DNA from: Branchiostoma floridae
Lineage: Eukaryota; Chordata; Leptocardii; Amphioxiformes; Branchiostomatidae
Direction: 5' to 3'
Assembly (NCBI RefSeq): GCF_000003815.2
Contig: NC_049984.1
Location: forward strand, 18,356,326 to 18,420,325
DNA length: 64,000 nt
The notes under the pieces were generated by a model, which saw only the letters and a program-made list of their open reading frames with translations, was not told the origin of the DNA and made no database searches. The position numbers and the translations under genes were made by a program. Every line of letters starts with the position of its first letter. Position 1 is the stretch's first letter. Positions 49,511 through 61,100 of this stretch are shown here, in pieces.

Positions 49511-51869
49511 CTGAGATTGCTTGGTAATACCGGTTGTGTTAGTTTCTTCTTTCCATATATTTCACACAATTCCCTTAAGTCAAAGACATTTTTTTCTTGT
49601 TTGTTTTTTACTTCCCATCTTAGCTATTTTCTTCAAGGTTACCAAATTTTCCTCATCAGTTGTCGAAACACCTGCTAAAAGACAGAGGGAGCCGCGCCTC
49701 CGTTCTAAGATAAAATGGCATGATCTATGTGAAGAGCTAGAATTAGCAGTACGCGTTTTCTAAGTCTTACGGTAACAATTTGAAATATCACATAGGAAAA
49801 GATGACAAAGAGCTCACTTGGGTGGAGACAGTGTTTAGAACCTGCACGCTTGACTTTACCGTGGGGAACACCGAGAGGTATCCTGCGATATCCTGCGGCA
49901 GTCCACCGAGACAAATTTGTGGTTTTGGAGCCCGATCGGGGGCTACATCCCTGACGGGCACCGGTGTCTAATTAGCCTTCCAGTCCACAGATTTCACAGA
50001 TTCTGATATAGCCTACTGTGGTGAATCCTACCCTAAATATGCACTCCTGAAGGTCTGTTTCAAATGTTTGCTGATGTCAGGCATGCGATACGAAAATGTG
50101 GTAGAACATCTGTGGGGGTGACGTCACTGAGCATTACCGAACTCCCCCTGACAATGCCAGAGTATTGCCCTGTGATTGGTCAGGCTGTTCCAAAAGGTAT
50201 CGGCAACCATTTACAGCATTGGAGACTACTAGTGCTTTGATGTTGAATTTTAACAAACATGCAACACATAGAAACATTTTTTTGGTACGGTTAACTATGT
50301 TACATTATAAAAGGATAGTACTACATAACTGCGTGCACTAACTTTTATGGGTATATTTTGTTTTAAATATCACTTTTGAAATTTTGCTCAGCCCGACATG
50401 GATATAGCCGGGGAATTTAGGCGACCACAAAGGTCTCTATGATAGTCCTCGTTCATGATGCAAAAATCAAGCCGGCTTAAACTTGGTAGCCTTTCAATCT
50501 GCAGAAAACATCCATTGTACGGTTAGCAATTTGACAAGGAATAAAGGCCCAATTCGCCCGTTAGACCATGTTGATTTGACATCCATACGTGCTTCAATTT
50601 TCGACCGTTTCCAAAAAAAAAAAAAGAGAGAAGTTTTCAACCATACTGTAAATCGTACAAAGCAGCTTCAATATAAGCAAATATACGCCGTGGATTGCAA
50701 AAACAAATTTCGGAGAACGTATACTAATGTCATAGAATATTCCATGGTCAAAGAAGATCTGACAGACCAAAAATGAAGAATCTATTGGTGGTGTACTTTG
50801 ACGATCATAAATGGACAGGATTTGGAAAATGAAGGCCTTTTTGGTGATAGTGGACTACATGGTAAATGAAGCGTGAACTCGTTCAAACGAAATGGAAACA
50901 AATAGAATGACAAAGTATTACTGCAGCTTTTATCTACTTCATTCAATTAATCATTTTTTTTGATAAGATGAATTACTAGAGACTGTAGAATACGAACTTA
51001 CTTCTTGATGTCATACAATACAATTATTATAGTGAACCATTGCATGCGTTTTTTCGTGCTAGATGGAATATGACTGAAACAGTCACAACTGTGGTCCATA
51101 CTTGCTACGTGCAGTTGTCACCTCCACTAGGATTTGAGTTATATAAAAAGATATGTTATCTCATTTCATAAGCAGAGGTCTCATACTACAGCCATACATG
51201 TCACAAGCAAGCACATGTCTAACTAGGAAAGACCAGGACACATACTTCCGCCATACCATGCCCATAAGGACTCTTCTTCATCAATTATGTTTGACAGCTT
51301 CGCAAGCCTTTTAGGAAACTGCTTCGCCTCGTACTGGAATGGCAACCATGGTCTAAAACTGAGCTACAAGGAAATCTCGATGAACAGAAACAATAACATC
51401 ACCAACGCTTCAACACACGCCAAACCGCAAAGTAGTCAGATCCGGGTATATTTTCATTCTGCGGGTTGCTTTGCATTGGGGTCTCGTATTTTCTGTCCCA
51501 TCACGTATCAGTTGTTTGGATATGCCTCGGCAAAGATTGATAAGCTGTAACCCCGGTGCTAAATGTGGGTGCCACAAGCCCTGTCAAACCGCCACAGTCT
51601 GGCCTCTGGCATGTTACCTCACCACCTGCTCGCTCACTCTCAAGAACCGCAACAAAACGCTTGAAAAGTCAAGGGTTGTCTGCCACGAATCTGCTGCATC
51701 GTAGTGTTTTATTTAAATCCTGAAATGGTTCTACCAGTAGCAGTTTGTTAACTTCATCGTTTGTATTGCTTTCGAAGCCTTTGAAACTTTGACAGACAGC
51801 CCTTTTGTAGCTAAGCTGCGTACTTCAACCGTTTCCCGCCATTTCTGTTTCAAACGGTTGTGACAGAAA

Positions 51870-51960
51870 CAAGAATTTGTGGAAAAAAATTTTCGACCAA
51901 TAAGAAACCAGGCACGGGAACTAAAAAATCCCGATTGGTCCAAAGAAGGGGGAGTGTCCC
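51870..51960 (+). promoter_or_regulatory. Paired CCAAT boxes upstream of a candidate first exon
   Basis: cgaccaataagaaacc at about 51894 and the inverted cccgattggtccaaag at about 51928 are 35 bp apart, 300-360 bp before the ATG at 52256. A plausible proximal promoter, without direct evidence of a start site. Confidence 0.35.
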
Positions 51961-52255
51961 TGACGACGACTTCTCCTTTCTAGGAAGTTATTTCGGCCCA
52001 GTATCTAGTACTGACGTGTTAGCATTCAGCAAACAGTGGACACCAAAATAACCTACAAGCATCCCCGGTGGAACCAAGTTTCAAAAAGTCGTAAATACGC
52101 GTGGAAAAAGAAGCTGTCAAAATCTTCCCTGCTTTTGATATCATTGCCTCATAAACAGTACTGGGTTACCGTTGGAGGCATTTTGGATTTCAACCTTGTG
52201 TGTTCGGTGGTGAACTTGTGGATTGTAACGCTGTCTGGGAGCAGAATTGTACAAC

Positions 52256-52335
52256 ATGACATCCACGGGGGACGAACAACCTGATGTCAAGCAAAACCCT
52301 TTGGATAAGAGGACAGGAACTCTGGGTCTTCAGAA
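52256..52335 (+). CDS. Candidate first coding exon of an unidentified gene
   Basis: An ATG in a fair context (acaacATGa) opens 26 codons starting MTSTGDEQPDVK and ending TGTLGLQ. These run without stop into a very strong donor, CAGAA|GTAAGTAAG (phase 2). The hydrophilic composition and upstream CCAAT boxes are typical of a real first exon. I could not find a following exon in the window, so it would need a long first intron or exons past 64000. Not recognised. It could be a chance ORF with a good donor. Confidence 0.35.
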
Positions 52336-52357
52336 GTAAGTAAGGTTATGACAATCA

Positions 52358-52495
52358 TAATAATATCGGGTGTATTTGCAGCCAATAGGCACCCATTGTT
52401 TTTAGTAATGAGGCTGATATACGTGATCTAGGCGCCTCCTCGAACACAGGACCCCCGTTATACGTCCCTTCCAAAAGACGAATTCGTGAATTCTT
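52358..52495 (+). mobile_element. SINE body, copy 1
   Basis: It shares 'aataat...caggtgtatttgccagcca', 'gtaatgaggctgat', 'gcacctcctcga' and 'gacccccgtt-tacgtccc' like blocks, in the same order, with 56085-56215. Copy 2 is attached to a 5S-like head; copy 1 lacks that head. Confidence 0.55.
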
Positions 52496-53529
52496 GGTTA
52501 TAATCTTGACTTGCGTCCGCATGTAGCATTTTAAAACCTTGACCTCCTTCAGGCATGGTTGTTTGTAGAGTGAATGCCCTTCTTTAGCCTTGGCATGGAG
52601 GCTTGCGGTATCTGCAGACTCTCTTATCTCTAGTGAGGAATTCAGATTAGAAAACTCATGACGCACTTGCGCCACTCTTGTCTTTCTATTGGGACTGACA
52701 AAGGAATATGTAGGGCTGTGTGTAATCTTGTTTGAAGTGACATATGTCCGAACCCTGTGGCTGATAACAGTAAGACTAAGAGAAAGTACTAGTGCCGGTT
52801 TCGGCTACCACTTTATCTAGAGTATCAAGTTCAGAAGCATTCGGATCGCATTTGTCAACACGTTCATATGAAATTGACTATTAAAACAACAGCAGGGGAA
52901 ATGATTAGGTCCTGAGTAGGACCACATGTTCTTAACGAGCACTGAAATCACTTCTGATTATTAGTCTTAGACTTGGCCTCCATAAGATGTCTGTAGATTG
53001 TCACATTCGTATGAAATTCTGAAATTTAAAGTGTTACACGTACGTTAGTGTTGTGTTACACGTTATGTTAGTGTTAAATGTACGTTACTTATGGGTTATG
53101 CAATGACCAAAGTGGTACAGCAATAACTGTAAACAACGATTAGCTTCATGTATCATAAAATCATTTGAAATGTCAAACAACGAAAAAACAGTATCTGCCC
53201 TAACCCTAATCAACCTATGGTAAACAAAAATGCAAATGCCTTTATTGTCAAATTTTACTTATTTCGAATGCTAATATTGTTCGAATGCCAACTGTATCCA
53301 TTTATCAGATATCAGGTTTCGTATCGTCTGACAGTGCAGATAACCTTGAGATATCGGTGCTAAAGTTGTTGGTGCTAAATCTCATTAAGGCCACAACAAG
53401 TAAATTTTATGGATGACATCCTATGCAGAGTGAAAAATAATGATATAGCGCGAAAAAAAAAAGAGGGTATAAAAACAAGATGGCTAAATTTTCAAAATAG
53501 ACACCAAAAACGTCGTAACAAAGTTTGAA

Positions 53530-53561
53530 CAAGGACGTTATATCATGATATAACGTCCTTG
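53530..53561. repeat. Perfect 32-bp palindrome
   Basis: caaggacgttatatca followed by its exact reverse complement, with no spacer. Perhaps a fused pair of transposon ends. Confidence 0.8.
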
Positions 53562-55289
53562 GTTTGAAGTAACAAAAGGTGGCATCACAACTAACAAGGC
53601 ATTCATTCCTGTATTATAAAGAAGTGAACTAGTGTAGTAAAAGTGTGGTACACTGGTATCACTTGCTAAGCTGGCAACTAGTCATGGCTTCCATATAGGC
53701 GGCCCTTTTACAACAATCCCACAAGTTTCACTTCTGCAACTATAGTCATGGCTGTACCCTCCCTGGTGTCACTTCTACAAGTATGTTTATTAGGCAACAA
53801 CACAACATGTTTGCCTACTTTGGTCTATGTGGCCATCCCCAAAGAGGGAAAAAATCTTGTTGTTTTTTTCTCTGAAATCAGGCAAAAATGAATGAGCGCG
53901 CTGATGTTATCCATAAGATTTACTTGCTGTAGCCTAATCGTGGTGTGGTGGTGTGGTGGCTTTCGGGTGGTTTCGCGCCATTAGCTTGGCATTTAGAGTG
54001 CAGATAATGAGACATCTAATTAGCTGAAAACACTTGTTACAGACAAGTAACGCCACTTGTAAAACAGCTCGATCTAATTATAAGATTAAAAAGAAGATAC
54101 TGAGAATTGGCCATGGGCAAATCTAGTTCAATTTGCCGCTAAATGGACAGTCGTGTAATATAACTTTTCAATAGAGAATGCAATTTATCCTTTATTGGTC
54201 ATGCAATTAAAATATGATTATATTACTATAGCTAAGCAGAGCATTTCCGAATGCCAGACATGTTTATTCAAAGTGGTCAGTGCTTCAAGGACTATCGCGG
54301 ACAAAAATAACGGTGCTAAGTATGATCCCATTTACAGCACACTCGCTATGTGGTCATGACCTCCGGCTAGACCGAACGCTGGTAAGCGGCTTGTTAGTCC
54401 AGACCGACAGAAAACTGCGTACGCTATTCAACGTCAAAACTTAATGTCGATGTTACCAAATTTTGGCGCTCAGTTGTAGAACGATATCCCTCTAGAACAC
54501 CTTCACCCTTGCTTAAGTTCAGCATATTTAAATATAGCCTTCTCAATAGTAACCATAGCTGATTGCCACCATAGTAAATTTCCCACGCTTTTCTAATGTT
54601 CTATTATATTTATGATACAAATGATAATTGTTATTGATATTTTGTAGACGTATGTAAACATTTGGCGTTAAAGTGTTAACATTTACTATGTTGCTATTTA
54701 AATGCAATGCAAAAAGCTGTAGATTCCTGTATAGATGACTAAAAAAAGAGATAAGAAATTTGCAATCCGTCTATCTCTTGAAAAAATATAATATCAGATT
54801 ACATATCTATATATGTAATATGTTTTATACAAATCAACAATAGCAGCGTTCAACTATATTCACAGAACGTACGGTCAAAGTGTATCCAATTTCCTAGTAT
54901 ATCAGATCGTTTTATCCTAATGTATTACGGTGTGAGTACCGTACCATGGTTTAGTCATGGGAGGGCCGGATTTAACTTCAGGATGCAAATTTTATCTTTT
55001 TATTTATCTATGATACAAATGATAATTGTTTTGATTTTTGTCTTCAGTGGATTGCCAAAATATATCATACGCGTCTTTGAGCAGCATTTTGTACGTCTCT
55101 TTTTATTGGTGACGAAACGTTTGAATTTGTCAACACTAGGAGACCAAACTGATGATGCCGCAAAACACTTCTACAAATTAAAATCAAGACGGGGAGGAAC
55201 ATGCTTTGAGACTATGTTCCAAATGATGTTTTGACGAGTAACAGACGTACCTCCCAAACGTAAACAGAGATATGAAAATTATACAGTGA

Positions 55290-55560
55290 CCTCGCTTCAC
55301 CCAGTAGGGCGGGTGTGACAGTATTCCCCCTAAATGCTGCTCGGTGCTTTTCGTAGTATTAAGAATGTCGGTCAGACATTCTGGTCGTCTCCGATGACAG
55401 CCGAGCGGAGCCGACGGGGCGACCATGTCCACCTCCGAGCGGTTCCTGATCATCGTGCCTGCGTCGGGCCCGGCTAAACCCCGCTTTCCTCGGTAACTAT
55501 GCTGCTCATGACGACAAGATAACACTGCATGGTATTCACCTTGGCACCCGGCCAGGCCTT
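55290..55560. other. GC-rich block of unknown nature
   Basis: A sharp GC-rich island in an AT-rich surround, open on the minus strand for 113 codons (55184-55525). I do not recognise an RNA or protein family. Possible structured RNA relic or repeat. Confidence 0.3.
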
Positions 55561-55701
55561 CTTGGGACTTTTGGCATTATACCCGTTTTAGTGGAGTGAC
55601 GTTTCAGTAGCGTTACACAAGGGGACACTTCTATTTTTGACTGACATGGTATGATCTGGCCACGCATATGCGAAGTCAAAACAAGTTCAGGGACAGAACA
55701 C

Positions 55702-55892
55702 GGTTACGTTTAGCCTGGGTACCACCCGAATGGTAGCTCACTTCAACTTTTATTATATACTAGTACAGTCGCTTCTCGCTCTGACATTTATCATACACTA
55801 TATACAGTCGCTTCTCTGCTATTTGACGGGCAGCAGAAGCGAACATAGGAGCGAACTACTTTATCAGGATGGTACCCAGGCTAGGTTACGTT
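55702..55892. mobile_element. TAG...CTA MITE (TAGCCTGGGTACCA family)
   Basis: Element 55711-55883, 173 bp. Ends tagcctgggtaccacccg and ggatggtacccaggcta; 'gtagctcacttc'/'gaagcgaac..' inner parts also pair loosely. Perfect 9-bp target duplication ggttacgtt. Shares its interior with 5816-6204. Confidence 0.85.
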
Positions 55893-56084
55893 GGCACTGC
55901 ATGTATTATCATCGTGTTGTTTTCATCTTTCTGTTTGAATATCAGTAATGAAATGCCTTAATTCTGGGCTGCCAAATAGCAGTGACAAGCTACCCAATCA
56001 TGGCTACTACAGCCTCGGACTAGTCACTAGTTATTCGTAGTAACCGCTGGGTATGAGTGCATGAGGCCTAGTTTAATAATAATC

Positions 56085-56219
56085 ACCAGGTGTATTTTGC
56101 CAGCCAGTAGGTACCCAGTATGAGTAATGAGGCTGATTAACGTGGTCGAGGCACCTCCTCGAGCACGGGACCCCCGTTTTACGTCCCTCCCGGAAGACGA
56201 TTTCGTGGAAAGCTTCGTG
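56085..56219 (+). mobile_element. SINE body, copy 2, next to a 5S-like head
   Basis: Partner of 52358-52495. If the MITE at 56229-56418 is removed, this body runs straight into the 5S-like sequence (…cgtg-aggctacag-caatccggac), so body and 5S head form one 5S-derived (SINE3-type) element. Confidence 0.55.
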
Positions 56220-56427
56220 AGGCTACAGTAGTCTCTACCAGACTCCGAATCGCTGGAAAAATCGTAGAAATGGAACAAATAGAGGGGTAAGCCGGCCAGA
56301 GGAATATAACCGACCAGGGAACAGCACGGGATCGCGAGCTGTTCCCTGGCCGGTTATATTCCTCTCTATTTGTTCCATTTCTACGATTTTCCAGCGATCC
56401 GGAGTCTGGTAGAGACTAAGGCTACAG
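56220..56427. mobile_element. TAG...CTA MITE (TAGTCTCTACCAGACTCCG family), copy 2, inserted in a 5S-derived element
   Basis: Element 56229-56418, 190 bp. Ends tagtctctaccagactccg and cggagtctggtagagacta. Perfect 9-bp duplication aggctacag (56220-56228 and 56419-56427). The duplicated bases are part of the 5S-like end, showing that the MITE landed after the 5S-derived element was in place. Confidence 0.87.
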
Positions 56428-56538
56428 CAATCCGGACGTCCTTGGTTGGTCTCCCATCCAAGCACTGTCCGGACCGTCGCGTTGCTTAACTTCCGAGATC
56501 GAGGGATCGGGTGTACCAACGCGCCACGCGGCCGTAGC
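56421..56538 (-). rRNA. 5S rRNA-like sequence (probably the head of a 5S-derived SINE)
   Basis: On the minus strand it starts gctacggcc and ends gctgtagcc, so stem I pairs. It contains cccgatc...cgatctcggaagttaagcaa and cttggatgggagacc, the 5S internal control boxes A and C. Length 118 nt fits 5S. Several positions differ from common animal 5S, there is no T-run terminator after it, and it continues into a SINE body, so a SINE3-type element or pseudogene is more likely than a working gene. Confidence 0.65.
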
Positions 56539-58166
56539 ACGAAAATGAACTACAACCTAGTGCAAGTGGTCTACGTAAATTATAAATCAAATCTTAAAAC
56601 ATCTATGATCTAGTTAGAGAACGCTACGTCTACAGTGATATACCTATGGCCTTCAGCTGGCCAGCAGGCGGATCTGATCATTAGATCCTCGTTTATAGAG
56701 CTCTACTGCGGCATGTTTCCCCTTACTAAATATTTGCTGCCACAGTCCTAATCAGCTATGACCACATCTCAAATATCCTTCCCGCTGCGACGATCACGTG
56801 TAATACAAACAAAACGGAGGGACGTCTGAAATCCGAAAATTCGTCAGTCAACATGCAACCGTGCAAGACGTTTGCGATATACAATGCTAGTATATTGTGG
56901 ACAGTACCCAGCCAAAAGTTCATTCGGAAGAATAGTGCTGCCCAGGATTTCTTACGCGTACGGTTCCAAGCAGAGGTTTCAGTCTGGTGGGGTGGGGGGC
57001 TATCCTCTACCACTACCAGGCTCGGTGAGGAAATGACTAGTCGACTCCTCTGGCCGGCCGACTCTAGCCTGGAATCCAGCCTTGTTAGCTTTGTTCCGCT
57101 CCCTACTCGCCAAGCGACTAGGCTAGCTAGGGGAGTCAGTCGGCCGAGTAGGGACATTCTCCTAGAGGCTAGGCCGACTCCCTTAGCGCACTATTGACTC
57201 TGTCCAATTTCTACAATTACTAATTAGACCACCAACGGAGGTGGTAGAGGCTGGGGGGGGGGTAGGGGGCGGGTTGGAGCTGGATGGAAAAAAAGAAGAG
57301 ACGTGTTAACTGGATGGAAAAAAAAATTGGCCAAATAGGCCAAGTAAGTTGTCATGGGATTTCAGTCAGTCGTTTGCAGTCTATCCGGCCAAAGTCCCTT
57401 ATTACAATTCGGCCAGCCAGAGACTAGGGAAAAGTAGAGCCAACCACCCAACCACCGCGACCGACACATCTGCTTGAAGAATACAGTATGGACGCCACAT
57501 GAACAATGTTGTTACATTGAATTTTGCGATCAGTCACTGTCGTAAGCAGTTTCATAATTCACAAAGCTTTAATGGTCCCCATACTGGGAGGAGTTTCATT
57601 TAGTAGCTTAAATCGACATATTCTCCCTAGACACTGCTGCAAATATCCAAGATAGGGAGAGTTGATCTTATCAATTTTCTTCTGGTCGTTTCGGATAACG
57701 TTTCTTTAGATGCAGCAGAAATTTGTTTATCTTTAGTTGTAAACAAGAAAAACGCGGCCAGCTTGGAACGCCCATGTGTACATGTTTAGCGAACGGCATG
57801 CTGGGAAATTACTGCTAGCAGGGAAAGATTGAAGTATCACCTTTCATTTGTCTTTGCAAAGATGTATTGAGCAACATGGTAAAGTTTGTCTGTGACTAGT
57901 ATTTTCGTATCACTAAGGCAATTTTGACTTTGTACTTCGGACGTATTTCCACAAAGAAATACTGTATCAATAGCGTGAAAACCCACCCCGGATTAAATCG
58001 TGCTACAGATTACTGAATTGTTACCGCCCGCTAGTGTGAAAGCTCCGCCCCACCCACGATCAACAAAAACAAAACCTTGCATGCATTCGACAACAGAACA
58101 CAGCTGACGAGAACCATGTACTGTCTGTTCCCCCCTCTGCTCTACCGTAATACGGCTACCGATAAC

Positions 58167-61100
58167 ATGGAGCCTAATGATGAGTTGTTACAGAGTGTGG
58201 CGAGTGACCGGTTCCAGCATAAAGTCCATCATTCTCCACACAGGTACACGTTAGAGGAGGTGAAGATCAAAGATGTAGCGCTGAGACTGGTGGCCGTTCA
58301 TCAGATGGAGATGCGGGAAGGTAAATTTATTATTGCAAGGCATAATTTTTGTGTTAGCATGGATACCAGACTCCGGCCCGATCTAAATATCTATATCTTT
58401 ATTTTTTAACCTCCTTGGTCTAACTCAGTAACTCAGGGGGCCTGGTGTAGAAGTTCCTTGTGGGCACGTTGTACCTCCGGAGCCGAAAACTCTGTAAACA
58501 GTCTGGCATCCAGGCTATAGTAATCTCTGCGAATAAGGTACTGTTTCTGGTATGTTTGTGTGCTAAGTCAAGATTCTCTCTCTCTCTGTGTTTGTGTGTG
58601 GTAGGTAGGCTATTGTTGAGTTATCAATGAAAAATGTCGATTTGGGGCATCGTACAGCAGTATAATTTTTCAAAGTCTATTTTATTTTTAATCCAGCGGT
58701 GCAGGTTACGATTTACGCTGAACTCGTATCTGGCTGCAAAGTTTCAGCGATGACTGGCGTGATTACGCCGCTTCAAGTTTTAATGATGTAAACTGTAAAC
58801 TGTTATATACGTTGTCTGACCCTTGCCTCTTCCCTCATGCCTCAATGAAAAGCGGTCTGCAGGCCGATTTGAGCTTTCATGAATAAACAAAGGTTCAAAC
58901 CAAACAAACAAAATATATTGTGTGATTTTTCTCCAGAACACACGCTTGCCGAATGCTTCTTATCTATAACAAATTCTAAGACATTTTTTCACTCCATCAC
59001 AGTCTACTAGTATCTCCTAGTATTTCAAAAGGCGATCAGCATAAATTATGCGCTAAAGGCTTCACTTCATATGTATTTGATTGGTCACACCAAGGAGCTC
59101 CTTGGTCACACCAAGGAGGTTAAAGAAAGAGACCTCCTTGGTCACACTGAGGGGCATTTTTACATCCCTTGGTTACACCAAGCATGAACAATGCTTGGCA
59201 AATGCAGCACAAAACCTCCTTGAATGATCAACAAGATCTTGACAAGATCAACCATGTAGCTGTCAACATTTGAGATGATGTGTCCATAGTCTCCGTACTA
59301 TAAAAAGTACCAGCTTTCATTCACGATATCTTCGTTGTTTGTTTAGGCCCCCATTCCACTAGGCGATCGCTCTGCAACCTAGTCTCCAAGCAGACCCTAC
59401 GGTGCCTTAGAAATAGTATCAAAGCTGGCAAGGCACCAGGTGCCCGTTTGACTCCCTTAGCCGGCTATCTCCCTTTGGCCGGCTATACTCCTTTGCCAGC
59501 TTTGATATTGTTTCCAAGGCACCGTAGGGTCTGCTTGGAGACTACTGCAACCTCGCTGTGAACTCAAATCGGATTCGTGTCACAATTGACTTACTTGCAA
59601 AATGTAAAAGGGTGACTAAAAGTAAAACGACAACGAAGCACACAAAACGTGGAAGTATTCGTTATTCATGTACGAAAGTCGTTGAGCGCTCTGTAAAATT
59701 TTAGATTCGATTCGATTTGGATGAGATAATCTGATCCTAACTTCCTGCTGAACTGGTACGGGGGTGTTGGGGGATTTCAATAGATGTTATCATTGCAAAT
59801 TTGCCCAGTCGCACCCATGAAAGAAAGTCCAACCGGGTCATGAATATTCCCCGGGCAGTGCCTTTACATCAAGCTGTGTAATTGCCGTTTTTTTTTACTT
59901 CATTACGTCCATTTTCTCGTTAGTCAATGTTATGCAAATGTGACAAATCCCTTGTCAATGTTGACATTTTACACAGAAAAGACATATAGAAAAGCAACAG
60001 AAATCGACACTGTATACTAGTAATTCTAACTGATTTTCCCGCCACTCACTGAACACTGTAATTGCACCATGCAAGACACAAAGTTTACCCATTGGATTTG
60101 TGGTTCGCAAACAACATCGGTGCTAAAACCACTGTAATGGAGTTCCATATAAACAGACAACTACCCTCTTAAACAACTCATTCGTGATAGGATTAACAAA
60201 AAGAACGGTCTCTATTGTATTATAGAGTAACTCATGCACACTCTATGCGTGCATGGGCTAGAGGAACATATGCATGGATGAAACGAAGGGATATTTCCGT
60301 TACAACCTGTCAATAAAAGTGCATATACCTGTCGATAAAAGTGTACACGTGCATTCACTTTTATACCTGGCACTTCTAGGTGAGATGTACCAGATCCACT
60401 GGTTTGTAAAAACATAAACGACTGTAATAATTGGAGATCTAATCTGTCCTAATGAGATCAATTAGGGCCAAGAAAAGTAGTTTCATGGATAGCGTCAACG
60501 CGCGCATTGATTTTGCACAGTACTAGAATCCAAAAAAAAAAGGAAATCACTTCTTTCAGACGAAAAGCAACGACTTACGATCGACAAAAGTCGTACAGCG
60601 ATAACTCAACTAGCGGTGACAATCCGTGAAGTCTCCGTGGGTGGTATTACAGCTATTTCTAAATACGGTGTAGGCTACACTAATGTGTCAAGGACTTCGG
60701 GAATTTCATCCATAAAATTATTGTTATGCGACTTTTGGACCATGTGGGGTTCGATGCATAAAGCTATGCATATAAAATCTGCAGCACAGCTGTGTCCCTC
60801 ATCTTCGAGCAGATGTTGACTTCAGCGTTCAGCCTGCTTGCTTTGCAAATAAAAATGCATGTGCTTTTGTTGAACGTTTCAGGCGTACCCTACCTTTTGT
60901 ATGTATATAGGTTCCGATCCGCATCCACTTCTCGACAAACGTGCAAAATGCTGCAAAACACGAATATTATTAAAGCAATTCAGAGCTGCCTGGAGATTAC
61001 AGCATCCATACATAAAGATAATACAACTCAACCCCAGTCCCCTAGTACCCCCTATTCCCCATGTATCTGGGTCCCCTAGCATCCACCAGGCCTTCCTACG

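Larger units (their letters stand above)
47877..52255. other. Intergenic region upstream of the minus-strand methyltransferase
   Basis: It should contain the methyltransferase promoter near 47880-48300. It holds a repeat at 49280-49510. ORFs at 47890-48183, 49521-49763 and 51287-51550 lack recognisable motifs. A 'caagATGGCGGgtgtactg' start context with a donor-like CACCT|GTAAGG at about 48690-48747 was considered but not called. Confidence 0.45.
52336..58076. other. Repeat-rich region between the candidate exon and the plus-strand methyltransferase
   Basis: Contains SINE bodies (52358-52495 and 56085-56220), a perfect palindrome (53530-53561), a GC-rich block (55290-55560), MITEs (55702-55892, 56220-56427), a 5S-like sequence (56421-56538) and inverted, GC-rich stretches at 56990-57250. 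No protein gene is supported. Confidence 0.5.

Noticed and set aside
56421-56538. A working 5S rRNA gene
   Set aside because: No terminator, several substitutions, and continuity with a SINE body once the inserted MITE is removed.
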